Origin: an uncultured Bacteroidales bacterium
Lineage (GTDB): Bacteria > Bacteroidota > Bacteroidia > Bacteroidales > Paludibacteraceae
Reading direction: 5' to 3'
Assembly: GCA_903929065.1 (NCBI GenBank)
Contig: CAIYTJ010000440.1
Span: 1-25,360 of the forward strand
DNA length: 25,360 nt
Each line of letters begins with the position of its first letter. The stretch's first letter is position 1. Positions 1 to 7,426 of the stretch are shown in pieces. The translations under genes were made by a program, and so were the position numbers. The notes beneath the pieces were generated by a model that was not told the DNA's origin, ran no database searches, and was given only the letters and a program-made list of their open reading frames with translations.

Positions 1-298
1 GTGAATCTTCTGCAATATGAAAAAACCGTTCAATGGCAAACTGTCCTAAATCGAGTCTGCTATCTTTAGTATAAATCAGCGAATAAGTGGCGTCCGATTT
101 TGAGGCAATTTTGCGAATGGTTTCACTGCTTTGAATCGAATCAATTTTAATAACTTCGCAGCCAGGTGCATCAATTTCATTCCCTTCTTTTACCAGTAAA
201 AAGATGCCGGAAACCAGTGACGAAAGCTTTAATTGCTTTACGGTTTCACTGGCAGTCAGTGCATCGTTGCAGGCAACGAAACAATTTATTTTTTTCAT
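1..298 (-). CDS. Glycosyltransferase-like protein, 5' part only
   Basis: The reading frame opens at ATG 298 on the minus strand and is still open at the left edge, giving about 99 N-terminal residues. It starts MKKINCFVACNDALTASETV and continues through a possible beta strand (SGIFLLVKEG) and LIYTKDSRLDLGQFAIERF. From memory this pattern is the N-terminus of a Bacteroidales family of glycosyltransferase-2-like proteins, in which a short nucleotide-sugar-binding Rossmann half precedes the catalytic part. The DxD motif and catalytic residues would lie outside the window, so the activity is inferred from the N-terminus alone. There is no signal peptide, so it should be cytosolic. It lies 33 bp downstream of the triple-repeat gene on the same strand and could be cotranscribed with it. 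Confidence 0.6.
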   Translation of the reverse strand, partial: MKKINCFVACNDALTASETVKQLKLSSLVSGIFLLVKEGNEIDAPGCEVIKIDSIQSSETIRKIASKSDATYSLIYTKDSRLDLGQFAIERFFHIAEDS

Positions 299-331
299 AA
301 ATAATAATTGGTACAGCCTGCATTCATATGA

Positions 332-1459
332 TTACAGACTATCTTTTATGGTTTCAATATATTCAACAATACTATCAGCAGCCGATCTTGTGGTGAGTGT
401 AATGGAGCTCATACTGGTGGCTCCGCCATAGTTGCAATCCACGCATTTGTCACCCGATTTACATTTAAATTGAACTGAGTAATCACTTTTGTTAGAAACG
501 GCTATCACGTTGATTTCTTTTAATTTCACCTTACAGGTTATGTCTCCGTCTTTGTTTATCCAGGTGAGGATGTCAGTCTTTTTATTATAAGTAAAGTGGC
601 GGATATACGGATCGTTGTTCACACAAAGTTTGTTTATGTTGTCAATTAATGATTTAAAATCGCTTTGTTCGGACACTTCTGCAATCGTCGTGGTACTAAC
701 CGGTTCAGTAGTGTCTAATTTTTTAAGTTCTGCGACAATTTTATCAGCAATATCTTTGTTAGTTATAGTAATTGAAGTGAGCTTGAGCGCTCCACTGTAA
801 TCGCTGGAGACACATTTAGAGCCGTCCTTGCACGAGAAAGACACATAATAATCACTGCCGCTGCTGGATTCTGCGTAAATGTTGACATCCTTCACATATA
901 CTTTACAGGTAATGTCTTTATCATTTGTAATCCAGCTTAATTTACCGGAAGTCGGTTCGTAGGAGAAAGACCGTTTGTACGGATCGAAAAGTTTGGTGAA
1001 ATTATTCACTTTATCAATAATTGCCTGCCACGAAACTGTGTTGGTTTTAGGAACAGCGCTGGTAGTATTGTTAATTGATAGAATCTCATCAACAATTTTT
1101 CCTGCTATTTCTGCGTCGGTTACTGTTATGGAAGTCGTCTCCACATACGGTCCTCCATAACTGCAGGCAATGCATTTAGATTTTTCATTACAAGTAAAAG
1201 TTACGTATGAATTTGCACCTGATTTTCCGGGATCGGCAGCTACTTTTATATTACTTAAAACTGCCTCACAGATAATATCTCCGTCATCTGTAATCCATTT
1301 TAGTTTGTTGGTGGAAGATTCGTAAGTGAAAATTCGTTTGTAAGGATCATAATTCTTCGTGTAATTATTTATCCGGTCAATTTTAGTTTGCCAGTTCTGG
1401 GCAAATCCGGTCAGGGTCGACAGGCAAAAAAGCAAAATAAGAACTTTTAGTTTCCACAT
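332..1459 (-). CDS. Secreted protein with three tandem ~105-residue cysteine-containing repeats, function unknown
   Basis: The protein has 375 residues from ATG 1459. A TTG three codons upstream keeps the frame open, but the ATG is the more natural start. A signal peptide covers about residues 1-21 (hydrophobic core LKVLILLFCLSTL, ending GFAQ). The rest is three copies of one domain at about residues 23-130, 144-248 and 268-375, separated by Thr/Ser/Val-rich linkers. Each copy has NDPY.R.F.Y, then LxWIxxDxDIxC, then a [FT].CK.GSKC segment, and ends in SITxT followed by a helix with AD.IV. Copies 1 and 3 carry four cysteines in the core (IC, xC, KC, xC); copy 2 lacks the last (KCVSSDYSG). The spacing suggests a small exported fold with paired cysteines. 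I do not recognise the family. Export to the periplasm or cell surface is inferred from the signal peptide. Confidence 0.85.
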   Translation of the reverse strand: MWKLKVLILLFCLSTLTGFAQNWQTKIDRINNYTKNYDPYKRIFTYESSTNKLKWITDDGDIICEAVLSNIKVAADPGKSGANSYVTFTCNEKSKCIACSYGGPYVETTSITVTDAEIAGKIVDEILSINNTTSAVPKTNTVSWQAIIDKVNNFTKLFDPYKRSFSYEPTSGKLSWITNDKDITCKVYVKDVNIYAESSSGSDYYVSFSCKDGSKCVSSDYSGALKLTSITITNKDIADKIVAELKKLDTTEPVSTTTIAEVSEQSDFKSLIDNINKLCVNNDPYIRHFTYNKKTDILTWINKDGDITCKVKLKEINVIAVSNKSDYSVQFKCKSGDKCVDCNYGGATSMSSITLTTRSAADSIVEYIETIKDSL

Positions 1460-1575
1460 AATTTTCAAATATTAAAGGTTAAACATAAATTGCACAATAT
1501 CATTGAGTTCATATTGATTAGCTTAAACAAGTATTCTAAATTTTATTTGCAGAGATTTTTTGACTTTCCTGAGTT

Positions 1576-1583
1576 CAAAAGTA
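1576..1583 (-). promoter_or_regulatory. Possible -7 element for the triple-repeat gene
   Basis: Read on the minus strand this is TACTTTTG, a match to the Bacteroidota TAnnTTTG -7 box. It lies about 117 bp upstream of ATG 1459, which would give a long leader. No convincing TTTG -33 box is seen at the right spacing, so the call is weak. Confidence 0.25.
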
Positions 1584-1648
1584 ATCATTTTTATATAACT
1601 TTCAAAGAAATTAAAGCGAATATGTGAAAATTGATTTTATCGTTATTC

Positions 1649-1680
1649 TTTGGTTGGGTCAATGATTTTATGTTATTTTG
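1649..1680 (+). promoter_or_regulatory. Possible promoter for the BadF-type kinase
   Basis: TTTG at 1649-1652 is followed 21 bp later by TATTTTG at 1674-1680, one base short of the TAnnTTTG consensus. The next ATG is at 1721, which gives a leader of about 35 bases. This supports 1721 as the translation start, because the upstream TTG at 1631 would then lie before the promoter. Confidence 0.4.
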
Positions 1681-1720
1681 TAGAAGAATTCAAGCAACAA
1701 TCAGAAAATTTACACGAACT

Positions 1721-2569
1721 ATGATATTAATTGCAGACAGTGGATCGACTAAAACACATTGGTGTATCGTAAAAAACGGTGAGATTTTACAGGAAATTTT
1801 TACTGATGGAATAAATCCTTTCTATCAAACCGATATGGAAATAATCGGCCTGGTGGATACGCAATTAATACCAAACCTTCAATATTCTGAATTTGAAAAA
1901 ATTCATTTTTACGGTGCAGGTTGCTCATTTCCTGAGAAAAAATTATTGGTGAGTCAGGCTTTGGTGCGGTTTTTTGTCAATTCCCTGATTGAAATTCAAA
2001 GCGATTTGCTTGCTGCGGCCCGTTCATTGTTTCAGCTCGAAAAAGGAATTGCCTGCATTCTGGGAACCGGTTCTAATTCCTGCTATTACGATGGAAAAGA
2101 AATTATACAGAACGTTTCGCCACTTGGTTATATTCTTGGTGATGAAGGAAGTGGAGCGGTTTTGGGGAAATTACTAATGGCAGATTGTCTGAAAAATCAG
2201 TTGCCGGAATGGTTGACTGAAAAACTGCTTGATGAATATGAATTGACCCCTGCGATAATTATGGAAAACGTTTATAAGAAACCGTTTCCAAACCGTTTTC
2301 TGGCTAAATTCACTCCTTTCATTCTGGAACACATTGAAGAACCTTCTATATTTAATCTTGTATATGATTGTTTTGATGCCTTTCTGGTTCGCAATGTACT
2401 TCAATATCCTCTCGAAGATATACAAGTTGGTTTTGTTGGCTCAATTGCCCATTATTTCCGTGACACACTTGAAATTGTGGCTTCCGAAAGAGGAATTCAG
2501 ATTTCCGAAATCATTCAAAATCCAACGAAAGGATTGGTGGAATTTCATGCATCTACTGTCATTTTATAA
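1721..2569 (+). CDS. BadF/BadG/BcrA-type ATPase, probable N-acetylglucosamine kinase
   Basis: The protein has 282 residues and belongs to the ASKHA superfamily of sugar kinases and actin-like ATPases. The phosphate-1 loop is DSGSTKTHW (residues 6-14), the catalytic-base region is SDLLAAAR (Asp95), the phosphate-2 loop is GTGSNS (115-120), and GDEGSGA (140-146) belongs to the nucleotide site. In Bacteroidota this short single-domain form is usually annotated as an N-acetylglucosamine kinase-like protein phosphorylating GlcNAc or a related amino sugar in the cytosol. The exact sugar cannot be read from the sequence. I chose ATG 1721 over an in-frame TTG at 1631 because the family begins directly at the first beta strand (MILIADSG) and a promoter-like motif lies between the two. 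The gene stands alone and converges on transaldolase. Confidence 0.85.
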   Translation: MILIADSGSTKTHWCIVKNGEILQEIFTDGINPFYQTDMEIIGLVDTQLIPNLQYSEFEKIHFYGAGCSFPEKKLLVSQALVRFFVNSLIEIQSDLLAAARSLFQLEKGIACILGTGSNSCYYDGKEIIQNVSPLGYILGDEGSGAVLGKLLMADCLKNQLPEWLTEKLLDEYELTPAIIMENVYKKPFPNRFLAKFTPFILEHIEEPSIFNLVYDCFDAFLVRNVLQYPLEDIQVGFVGSIAHYFRDTLEIVASERGIQISEIIQNPTKGLVEFHASTVIL

Positions 2570-2640
2570 CCTGCAGAATTCAGTTGATACAGAATAGATT
2601 TTTTTATGGTAAGATTAGATTTTCAAAAACTCTAAAAAAT

Positions 2641-2672
2641 AAAAAGCCCGGAATTTGTTCCGGGCTTTTTTT
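2641..2672. terminator. Bidirectional intrinsic terminator
   Basis: A perfect 13-bp stem (AAAAAGCCCGGAA, 2641-2653, with TTCCGGGCTTTTT, 2658-2670) closes a TTTG loop. It has an A tract on the left and a T tract on the right. It sits between two convergent genes, 72 bp after the kinase stop and 9 bp after the transaldolase stop, so it can serve both. Confidence 0.9.
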
Positions 2673-2680
2673 GCATTTAA

Positions 2681-3637
2681 TTATAAAAGTTTCGAAATAT
2701 GTTCTTCGAGTTTTATCAAATCTTTGGTAAAGTTTCGGATTCCTTCGGCCAGTTTTTCTGTGGCCATAGCGTCTTCATTCATCATCCAGCGGAATGCTTT
2801 TTCATCCAAATGAATGGCAGTTCCTTCTGACGATTTCGATTGTTCTGCGTCAAGCTTTTTCACTAGTACCGCTTCGGTCCATTCAAGTTCTTTGAGCAGG
2901 GATGGCGAAATGGTCAATGCATCACAACCAGCCAACTCAAGTATTTCGCCCGTGTTCCTAAAGCTGGCTCCCATTACAATGGTATTGTACCCAAACTTTT
3001 TATAGTAATTATAAATTTCTTTTACAGACTTTACGCCCGGATCTTCAGGTGCTGGAATTTCAGTAACTCCGAGATCTTTTTTATACCAGTCCAGAATACG
3101 CCCAACAAATGGTGATATAAGCGTTACTCGTGCCTCAGCGCATCTTACAGCTTGTGCAAACGAGAAAAGCAACGTCAGGTTGCAATGGATTCCTTCTTTT
3201 TCAAGCTGTTCCGCCGCATTAATTCCTTCCCAGGTGGAAGCGATTTTTATCAATATCCGTTCGCGCGAAATGCCGTTTGCTTCGTAAAGTGCAATCAGTT
3301 CATGCGCTTTGGCAATGGTGGCTTCGGTATCAAACGAAAGCCGCGCATCCACCTCAGTAGAAACCCGTCCGGGAACAATTTCGAGTATTTTCAATCCAAA
3401 ATTCACTGCCAGTTTGTCCATGGCCTTGCTCAGCTGAACCGTTTTATCGGTCGAAAGGCTTTTGGCAAATTGAATGGCATCTTCAATCAGTGCATTGTAT
3501 TTCGGGTCTTGCGAAGCAGCGTAAATCAATGAAGGATTAGTTGTGGCATCGATGGGTTTGTAGGCAATCATTGAAGCAAAGTCGCCCGTATCGGCCACAA
3601 CTTTTGTATGCATTTTGAGTTGTTCCAGTAAGTTCAT
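2681..3637 (-). CDS. tal: Transaldolase, TalA/TalB subfamily
   Basis: The protein has 318 residues, close to E. coli TalB (317) and collinear with it as I remember that sequence. It transfers a dihydroxyacetone unit from sedoheptulose 7-phosphate to glyceraldehyde 3-phosphate in the non-oxidative pentose phosphate pathway. The Schiff-base lysine is Lys131 in ILIKIASTWEG. Supporting active-site residues are Asp16 (VVADTGD), Asn34 (DATTNPSL) and Glu95 (STEVDARL). Other conserved blocks are CNLTLLFSFAQA, ISPFVGRILDWYK and VMGASFRNTGEI. ATG 3637 fits the family N-terminus. The protein is cytosolic. The gene appears monocistronic: a terminator lies downstream and the gap to the gene upstream of its start contains only the divergent spacer. 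Assignment is secure. Confidence 0.98.
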   Translation of the reverse strand: MNLLEQLKMHTKVVADTGDFASMIAYKPIDATTNPSLIYAASQDPKYNALIEDAIQFAKSLSTDKTVQLSKAMDKLAVNFGLKILEIVPGRVSTEVDARLSFDTEATIAKAHELIALYEANGISRERILIKIASTWEGINAAEQLEKEGIHCNLTLLFSFAQAVRCAEARVTLISPFVGRILDWYKKDLGVTEIPAPEDPGVKSVKEIYNYYKKFGYNTIVMGASFRNTGEILELAGCDALTISPSLLKELEWTEAVLVKKLDAEQSKSSEGTAIHLDEKAFRWMMNEDAMATEKLAEGIRNFTKDLIKLEEHISKLL

Positions 3638-3725
3638 AATATTGATTTTTAGTATTCAGTAATATAAACTAACTGATTTGAAAGGGGTTTTGTTCGAAAA
3701 AATAAGAAAAAATCAGTCAGACATT

Positions 3726-4445
3726 TTAATTTTTCACACAACGAATAGACATTCCTGCCCAAAGGTTGCAAGGTGCGCGTTGAACTGTACTAAGTGAATT
3801 CATTAATGACCAATTGTATGCAGTAGTGTCTGATACCGATGATGAACTCCACCATGCTCCTAATGAATCTATTTTTGTGAACGATGTTCGTTCATTTAAC
3901 CGCCAACCGCCAGGAAGCGCCCCAAATCCTGAACTATTATTTAAAGCAAGATTATTCCCTAATGCAGAATTTATACGAGATGAAATCCAATAATTTTTAG
4001 AAGCCAGTATTTTAGCGAGTGAACCTGAAACATAATTTAATTGTGAAACACTTTCTTCGAGCGTAAACCATTCGTCATTGGTTGGGATATGCCAACCTTT
4101 AGGAGCCAACTTCCCTGTTTTTACAGCATACCAATTATACAATGCACCAAAAATTGGGTTATAGGTGCTTGAATCATTTTTGTACCAGCAATATGCAGGA
4201 GTTATTTGATTTCTCCACATAGCACTATCAGAAACCAAATTTATTGATGTGCTGTCTCTGAAACGGGTTACTTTTAAATTTTCAATCATCCATGTTTGTT
4301 TGCCAATGGTTACTGTGTTGTAAACGTTTCCATCCACATCAGTAACCGTACCTCCAAAAACAGGTTCAATAACTTTATAACAACCTGTGACTGTTATAAT
4401 CGTTAAACAAAATATTACCAGATATAAAACACGAAACCTTTTCAT
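3726..4445 (-). CDS. Lipoprotein with Fib_succ_major (FISUMP) domain
   Basis: The protein has 239 residues. A lipoprotein signal (lipobox VTGC, Cys22) precedes a FISUMP domain, the family first named from Fibrobacter succinogenes major paralogues (TIGR02145). Diagnostic blocks are DVDGNVYNTVTIGKQTWMIE, FGALYNWYAV, PKGWHIPTNDEW, a GGWR segment, WWSSSS and a C-terminal SIRCVKN. The fold resembles C-type-lectin and formylglycine-enzyme-like folds by family knowledge. No catalytic role is established, and a surface or adhesion role is only a guess. It should be anchored in the inner or outer membrane by its lipidated cysteine. It lies between transaldolase and lspA on the same strand with an 87-bp gap upstream of transaldolase's start, and it has its own promoter-like motif at 4480-4509. 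Confidence 0.85.
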   Translation of the reverse strand: MKRFRVLYLVIFCLTIITVTGCYKVIEPVFGGTVTDVDGNVYNTVTIGKQTWMIENLKVTRFRDSTSINLVSDSAMWRNQITPAYCWYKNDSSTYNPIFGALYNWYAVKTGKLAPKGWHIPTNDEWFTLEESVSQLNYVSGSLAKILASKNYWISSRINSALGNNLALNNSSGFGALPGGWRLNERTSFTKIDSLGAWWSSSSVSDTTAYNWSLMNSLSTVQRAPCNLWAGMSIRCVKN

Positions 4446-4479
4446 GATTCATTATTTAAACAAATATCCTAATCCCGTT

Positions 4480-4509
4480 CAAAGTTAAGAACAAATTTTT
4501 AATCAACAA
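4480..4509 (-). promoter_or_regulatory. Promoter for the FISUMP lipoprotein
   Basis: On the minus strand TTG (4509-4507) is followed 19 bp later by TAACTTTG (4487-4480), matching the Bacteroidota -33/-7 pattern. The predicted leader to ATG 4445 is about 28 bases. The -33 half overlaps the last codons of lspA. Confidence 0.45.
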
Positions 4510-4993
4510 TTTCCTTCTTCGATTTAAACTGATAAAACAGTAAATAAATCACTCCGAATGTAACTGACATGTCGGCCACATTTAAAATGCCTGTTCGTAA
4601 TGAACCAATGCCAAAATTAAGGAAATCAACTACCCTGAAATTGTTGAACAACCGGTCGATTAAATTACCCAATCCGCCGCCAATGATACTTACAAAAACA
4701 ATAATGGTTCGTTTATCGGTCAATTTGAACGCGCAATAATAGAGCCCGTACAAGCAACCCATAATCGGGATTATCAGCAACGTAATATATTTAATTGCAT
4801 CCGGCCAGTTGGAACCTATGCTGAGAAAAGCTCCACGGTTTTCGGCATATTCCAATACAACCGTGTTATAAAAATATGATAGCATTTCCCGTCCCTGCAA
4901 GTAATTTTCAGCAAGCAGTTTAGTAATCCTGTCCAGCGAATAATTAATCGCCAAAACCACAAATGTAAGCAGAACTTGTTTTTTTCGTGTCAT
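4499..4993 (-). CDS. lspA: Prolipoprotein signal peptidase (signal peptidase II)
   Basis: The protein has 164 residues, a usual length for LspA. It cleaves the signal peptide of prolipoproteins after diacylglyceryl transfer to the lipobox cysteine, acting within the inner membrane; this window alone encodes at least five probable substrates. Conserved blocks are AENRGAFLS (residues 50-58), GGGLGNLIDR with catalytic Asp113, VVDF and LNVADMSVTFG with catalytic Asp141. About four membrane segments are visible. I chose ATG 4993 because the frame stays open upstream only by reading through the palindromic element at 5010-5040 and the end of the transporter gene. The transporter stop lies 47 bp upstream on the same strand, so the two may be cotranscribed. 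Confidence 0.96.
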   Translation of the reverse strand: MTRKKQVLLTFVVLAINYSLDRITKLLAENYLQGREMLSYFYNTVVLEYAENRGAFLSIGSNWPDAIKYITLLIIPIMGCLYGLYYCAFKLTDKRTIIVFVSIIGGGLGNLIDRLFNNFRVVDFLNFGIGSLRTGILNVADMSVTFGVIYLLFYQFKSKKEIVD

Positions 4994-5009
4994 CTTTTTA
5001 TTTTTTTCT

Positions 5010-5040
5010 CCCTCTCCTCTGGAGAGGGTTGGGGTGAGGT
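5010..5040 (-). repeat. Dispersed palindromic intergenic element
   Basis: An 8-bp inverted repeat CCCTCTCC-TCT-GGAGAGGG (5010-5028) is followed by TTGGGGTGAGGT (5029-5040). Translated on the minus strand it gives DLTPTLSRGEGE, a peptide I recall seeing as spurious read-through in many unrelated annotated proteins, which fits a widely scattered intergenic repeat. It fills most of the 47-bp gap between the transporter stop and lspA, and its stem could act on the shared transcript. Confidence 0.7.
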
Positions 5041-5931
5041 CTATAACGTCTTCCTTTTCAACCAAACCTGATATGAATTGACCATATTTTGCCAAAGCAC
5101 ATATGCTCCCGGACCGATTGAAGCAATAGGATTCAGGTACATTTGAGCCATCCAAATGGCCAGAATCGTATTCTTCTGTCCCAAACCTTGTCCGCCGGCA
5201 ATGGTGTCATTGTAGTGTTTTCCAAGACCACGTCCAACTAAAAACTGGCTGACACAAACCACCAACGCACATAATGCTACTCCAATTTCCAGCAAAATAC
5301 TCGAATTGTTTTGTTTCACAATAAATTCAACCGTTCTTCCGGTAACAACTACGAGCGAAAACGACCAGACATAAAAGGCCAATCCGGAATAAGAACCAAT
5401 TTTATCGGTAACAGCCGGCGTTACTTTTCGCAGAAACATAGCCAGGGCAAAAGGAAAAATCAACAATACAAAAACCCGTTGACCAATGGCCATAAACGAA
5501 TCGAAGAATGGCAAAGTCTGATTATTTCCGACAAATGAAAAAATAACCGGTGCTGCCACTGCCACACAAATATTGATCAGCAAACTATAAGCTGTCACTC
5601 CGGCGATATTCCCTTTCAACATGCCTGTCACAACCGGTGCAGCCGTTCCTGTGGGAGCCAGCACGCAAACCATGGCGCCTTGTGCCAACACAGTATTTAT
5701 CGGATTGAGCAACAGAAAAACTCCGATACTTCCGCCCAACTGCACTAAAACTAACCATAAATGCAGCCACGAAACACGGATTTCTTTGAGCTTCAGGTTG
5801 CAATAAGTCAGGAATAACATAATAAATATGAGGTACGGTGTGCAAAACGACAATGCTCCGGCAGGTTTGTAAAAAATGGCGCCCAGCAGCATCGAAAGGG
5901 GCATCATATAAGGTTTTATCTTTTTAAGCAT
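5041..5931 (-). CDS. Bile acid:sodium symporter family (SBF-like) transporter
   Basis: The protein has 296 residues, mostly hydrophobic, with eight to ten predicted membrane segments. It matches the BASS/SBF family: an APTGTAAPVVTGMLKGN segment corresponds to the first unwound crossing helix, and TIAGGQGLGQKNT corresponds to the second, with the polar Gly/Gln/Asn cluster expected at the ion and substrate site. Family members move organic anions such as bile acids, pantoate or keto acids with sodium, and the substrate here is unknown. ATG 5931 (MLKKIKPYMM) gives the natural cytosolic start; the frame extends to a TTG at 5958 that overlaps a promoter-like box. It lies upstream of lspA on the same strand. 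Confidence 0.85.
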   Translation of the reverse strand: MLKKIKPYMMPLSMLLGAIFYKPAGALSFCTPYLIFIMLFLTYCNLKLKEIRVSWLHLWLVLVQLGGSIGVFLLLNPINTVLAQGAMVCVLAPTGTAAPVVTGMLKGNIAGVTAYSLLINICVAVAAPVIFSFVGNNQTLPFFDSFMAIGQRVFVLLIFPFALAMFLRKVTPAVTDKIGSYSGLAFYVWSFSLVVVTGRTVEFIVKQNNSSILLEIGVALCALVVCVSQFLVGRGLGKHYNDTIAGGQGLGQKNTILAIWMAQMYLNPIASIGPGAYVLWQNMVNSYQVWLKRKTL

Positions 5932-5955
5932 GAATTGAAATTCGGATTGAAAGCG

Positions 5956-5963
5956 CAAAAGTA
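5956..5963 (-). promoter_or_regulatory. Possible -7 element for the transporter-lspA unit
   Basis: The minus-strand sequence TACTTTTG fits TAnnTTTG and lies 25 bp upstream of ATG 5931. No clear TTTG is seen about 20 bp further upstream. The same eight bases, preceded by the same Bacteroidota-like context, recur at 6558-6565. Confidence 0.35.
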
Positions 5964-6002
5964 CAAAGAATTAGCGGTTTTGTATAAGGTCTTATAACAA
6001 AT

Positions 6003-6034
6003 AAATCCCCCGATAAAAAATTACCGGAGGATTT
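6003..6034 (-). terminator. Weak stem-loop after the outer-membrane barrel gene
   Basis: AAATCCcCCG (6003-6012) can pair with CGGaGGATTT (6025-6034), a ten-position stem with one mismatch. It begins 19 bp after the stop of the minus-strand gene at 6053. It is not followed by a strong T tract, so termination here is only plausible. Confidence 0.4.
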
Positions 6035-6052
6035 ACAATAACTGAATATTTT

Positions 6053-6511
6053 TCAGATTGGGAAATATGCACCTATTGAATACAGGAGAATAACGTTTGA
6101 ATTAGGCATGCTGCTTGGCCATGCCGGTCCATGTTCCAATACATAACCTAATCCTATTTGTGCTGTAAACCATCTGGGAGCTCTGTAGACAAAAGTTGGT
6201 CCCAGAATACTTTGAGTATAACTTGGTCCAAAACCCTGATGCCAGTATTGTAAAGACAAAAAAGAACTATGGATTGATGGTTTAAAATGATAATTAATTC
6301 CTGCTCCAATACCAAACAGACCCAATCCAAATTGAAGTCCGGTTTGTTTTGACATTAGCGTTTCGAAATCACCTCCAATTAATGACCCACCACCCTGAAG
6401 GACTCCAAGAGTAAGACTTCTGGTTTTTTCACCAGATTGATTCTCTATCACCTGACTGAATATTCCACTCGATATGCAAAGAAAGAAAAAGCCAATTATT
6501 AATTTTCTCAT
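6053..6511 (-). CDS. Small outer-membrane beta-barrel protein, unknown function
   Basis: The protein has 152 residues. The signal peptide is about residues 1-19 (MRKLIIGFFFLCISSGIFSQ, cleavage after FS or SQ). The mature part alternates polar and hydrophobic residues in short strands rich in Gly, Tyr and Phe, for example LQFGLGLFGIGAGINYHF and FTAQIGLGYVL. It ends in a strand with a C-terminal Phe-Pro-Ile, consistent with a small barrel of about eight strands. No enzymatic motif is visible. Similar short barrels in Bacteroidota are usually annotated only as hypothetical or PorT-like proteins. It has its own -7-like element and lies alone between the transporter and an unrelated cytosolic gene. 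Confidence 0.7.
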   Translation of the reverse strand: MRKLIIGFFFLCISSGIFSQVIENQSGEKTRSLTLGVLQGGGSLIGGDFETLMSKQTGLQFGLGLFGIGAGINYHFKPSIHSSFLSLQYWHQGFGPSYTQSILGPTFVYRAPRWFTAQIGLGYVLEHGPAWPSSMPNSNVILLYSIGAYFPI

Positions 6512-6557
6512 ATGTACAATTTTAAAGTATTGATATTTCTAATTACTGTATGAAAAG

Positions 6558-6565
6558 CAAAAGTA
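6558..6565 (-). promoter_or_regulatory. Possible -7 element for the small barrel gene
   Basis: The minus-strand sequence TACTTTTG fits TAnnTTTG, and the leader to ATG 6511 would be about 40 bases. The surrounding spacer is very AT-rich. A matching -33 TTTG at the usual distance is not evident. Confidence 0.35.
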
Positions 6566-6616
6566 ATTAAAAAAATACAAATATTAATGTTTCACACAAA
6601 ATTTTTTTGACTGATT

Positions 6617-7165
6617 TTACTCAATATTCTGGGGCAATTCTTTAATGGTATTTATCCGGTCGGAAGTCTTATGTAGTTTTGTCAGAAATTCATTGATGTT
6701 GTCCTGATAATCCACCAGATAATCAGGATGCAGTTTTTTTGTTACCAGCGAAATCAGTTTTTTGAGCAACAATCCCACTTTGTAATCATATCCCGAAAAA
6801 CGTGCCCCAAAAATCTTACCTTTATGTTGAAACTGTTTTTCCAACACGTAAACTACCAAATCAGCTTCCAGTTTTTTACTTTTTGTTTCAATGGTGAATT
6901 CTGAAATTCTTTTCGTGCAGGCATTCAACTGTTTTACCAACTGGTGTTGAATAGTTCGCCCCTTAAATTCTTTTTCAAAAAGTTTATCAATATCTTCTTT
7001 GGCTTCCTCATAAAGCGTGAATTCACCATTGTCTCTATCCAGAAAATTCACCAGTAAAAACTCGTAATTATAGCGCTTGGCGGCCAACTTCAACACAATA
7101 TCCACCAACTCTTTTTTAGAAAGTTCAGTGATTTGTTCTCTTAGAATAGCTTTATCACGGGGCAT
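6617..7165 (-). CDS. Conserved-looking cytosolic alpha-helical protein, unknown function
   Basis: The protein has 182 residues with no signal peptide and no membrane segment. It begins MPRDKAILREQITELSKKEL and is predicted almost wholly helical, with many Lys, Glu and Leu. Visible features are a charged helix (LYEEAKEDIDKLFEKEFKG), a helix TKRISEFTIETKSKKLEADL that could form a coiled coil, and a KLISLVTKKLHPDYLVDYQD segment. No catalytic motif is seen. I do not recognise the family and assign no function. A TATATTTG box lies 22 bp upstream of ATG 7165, which supports this start. It is last in the run of minus-strand genes and diverges from the YbjQ-family gene. Confidence 0.75.
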   Translation of the reverse strand: MPRDKAILREQITELSKKELVDIVLKLAAKRYNYEFLLVNFLDRDNGEFTLYEEAKEDIDKLFEKEFKGRTIQHQLVKQLNACTKRISEFTIETKSKKLEADLVVYVLEKQFQHKGKIFGARFSGYDYKVGLLLKKLISLVTKKLHPDYLVDYQDNINEFLTKLHKTSDRINTIKELPQNIE

Positions 7166-7186
7166 AAAATATAGAAAATTTTATTG

Positions 7187-7194
7187 CAAATATA
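7187..7194 (-). promoter_or_regulatory. Possible -7 element for the helical cytosolic gene
   Basis: The minus-strand sequence TATATTTG matches TAnnTTTG exactly and is followed by a short leader of about 15 bases to ATG 7165. The same box occurs upstream of holB. No clear -33 element is seen. Confidence 0.4.
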
Positions 7195-7351
7195 GCTAAA
7201 AATTACAGCTGTAGCTTTTTTTGTCGGTGGATTGATAAAATCTGACTATTTCAATTTTGATCAGAAACGAATTTCAACGTTTAATTTGCAGAATTTAATG
7301 GCTATTTTAAGTGATTCACCGGATTTTGTTTTTGAAATCAGGTATTTTAAG

Positions 7352-7359
7352 TATTTTTG
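7352..7359 (+). promoter_or_regulatory. Possible -7 element for the YbjQ-family gene
   Basis: TATTTTTG matches TAnnTTTG. TTTG copies occur at 7325-7328 and 7331-7334, 23 and 17 bp upstream, neither at the ideal distance. The leader to ATG 7427 would be about 60 bases. The 261 bp between the divergent genes (7166-7426) hold nothing else that I can support. Confidence 0.35.
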
Positions 7360-7426
7360 TTCTGAAATAGCATACAACCTATTTACAAAATAATCAATTT
7401 CACCCTGAATAATTAATTTAGAAATT

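Noticed and set aside
3152..3532. 126-residue plus-strand open frame
   Set aside because: It is antisense to transaldolase, which is secure, and has no own motif.
4994..5155. 54-residue N-terminal extension of LspA
   Set aside because: The extension reads the end of the transporter gene out of frame and then the palindromic element; LspA family length and start fit ATG 4993.
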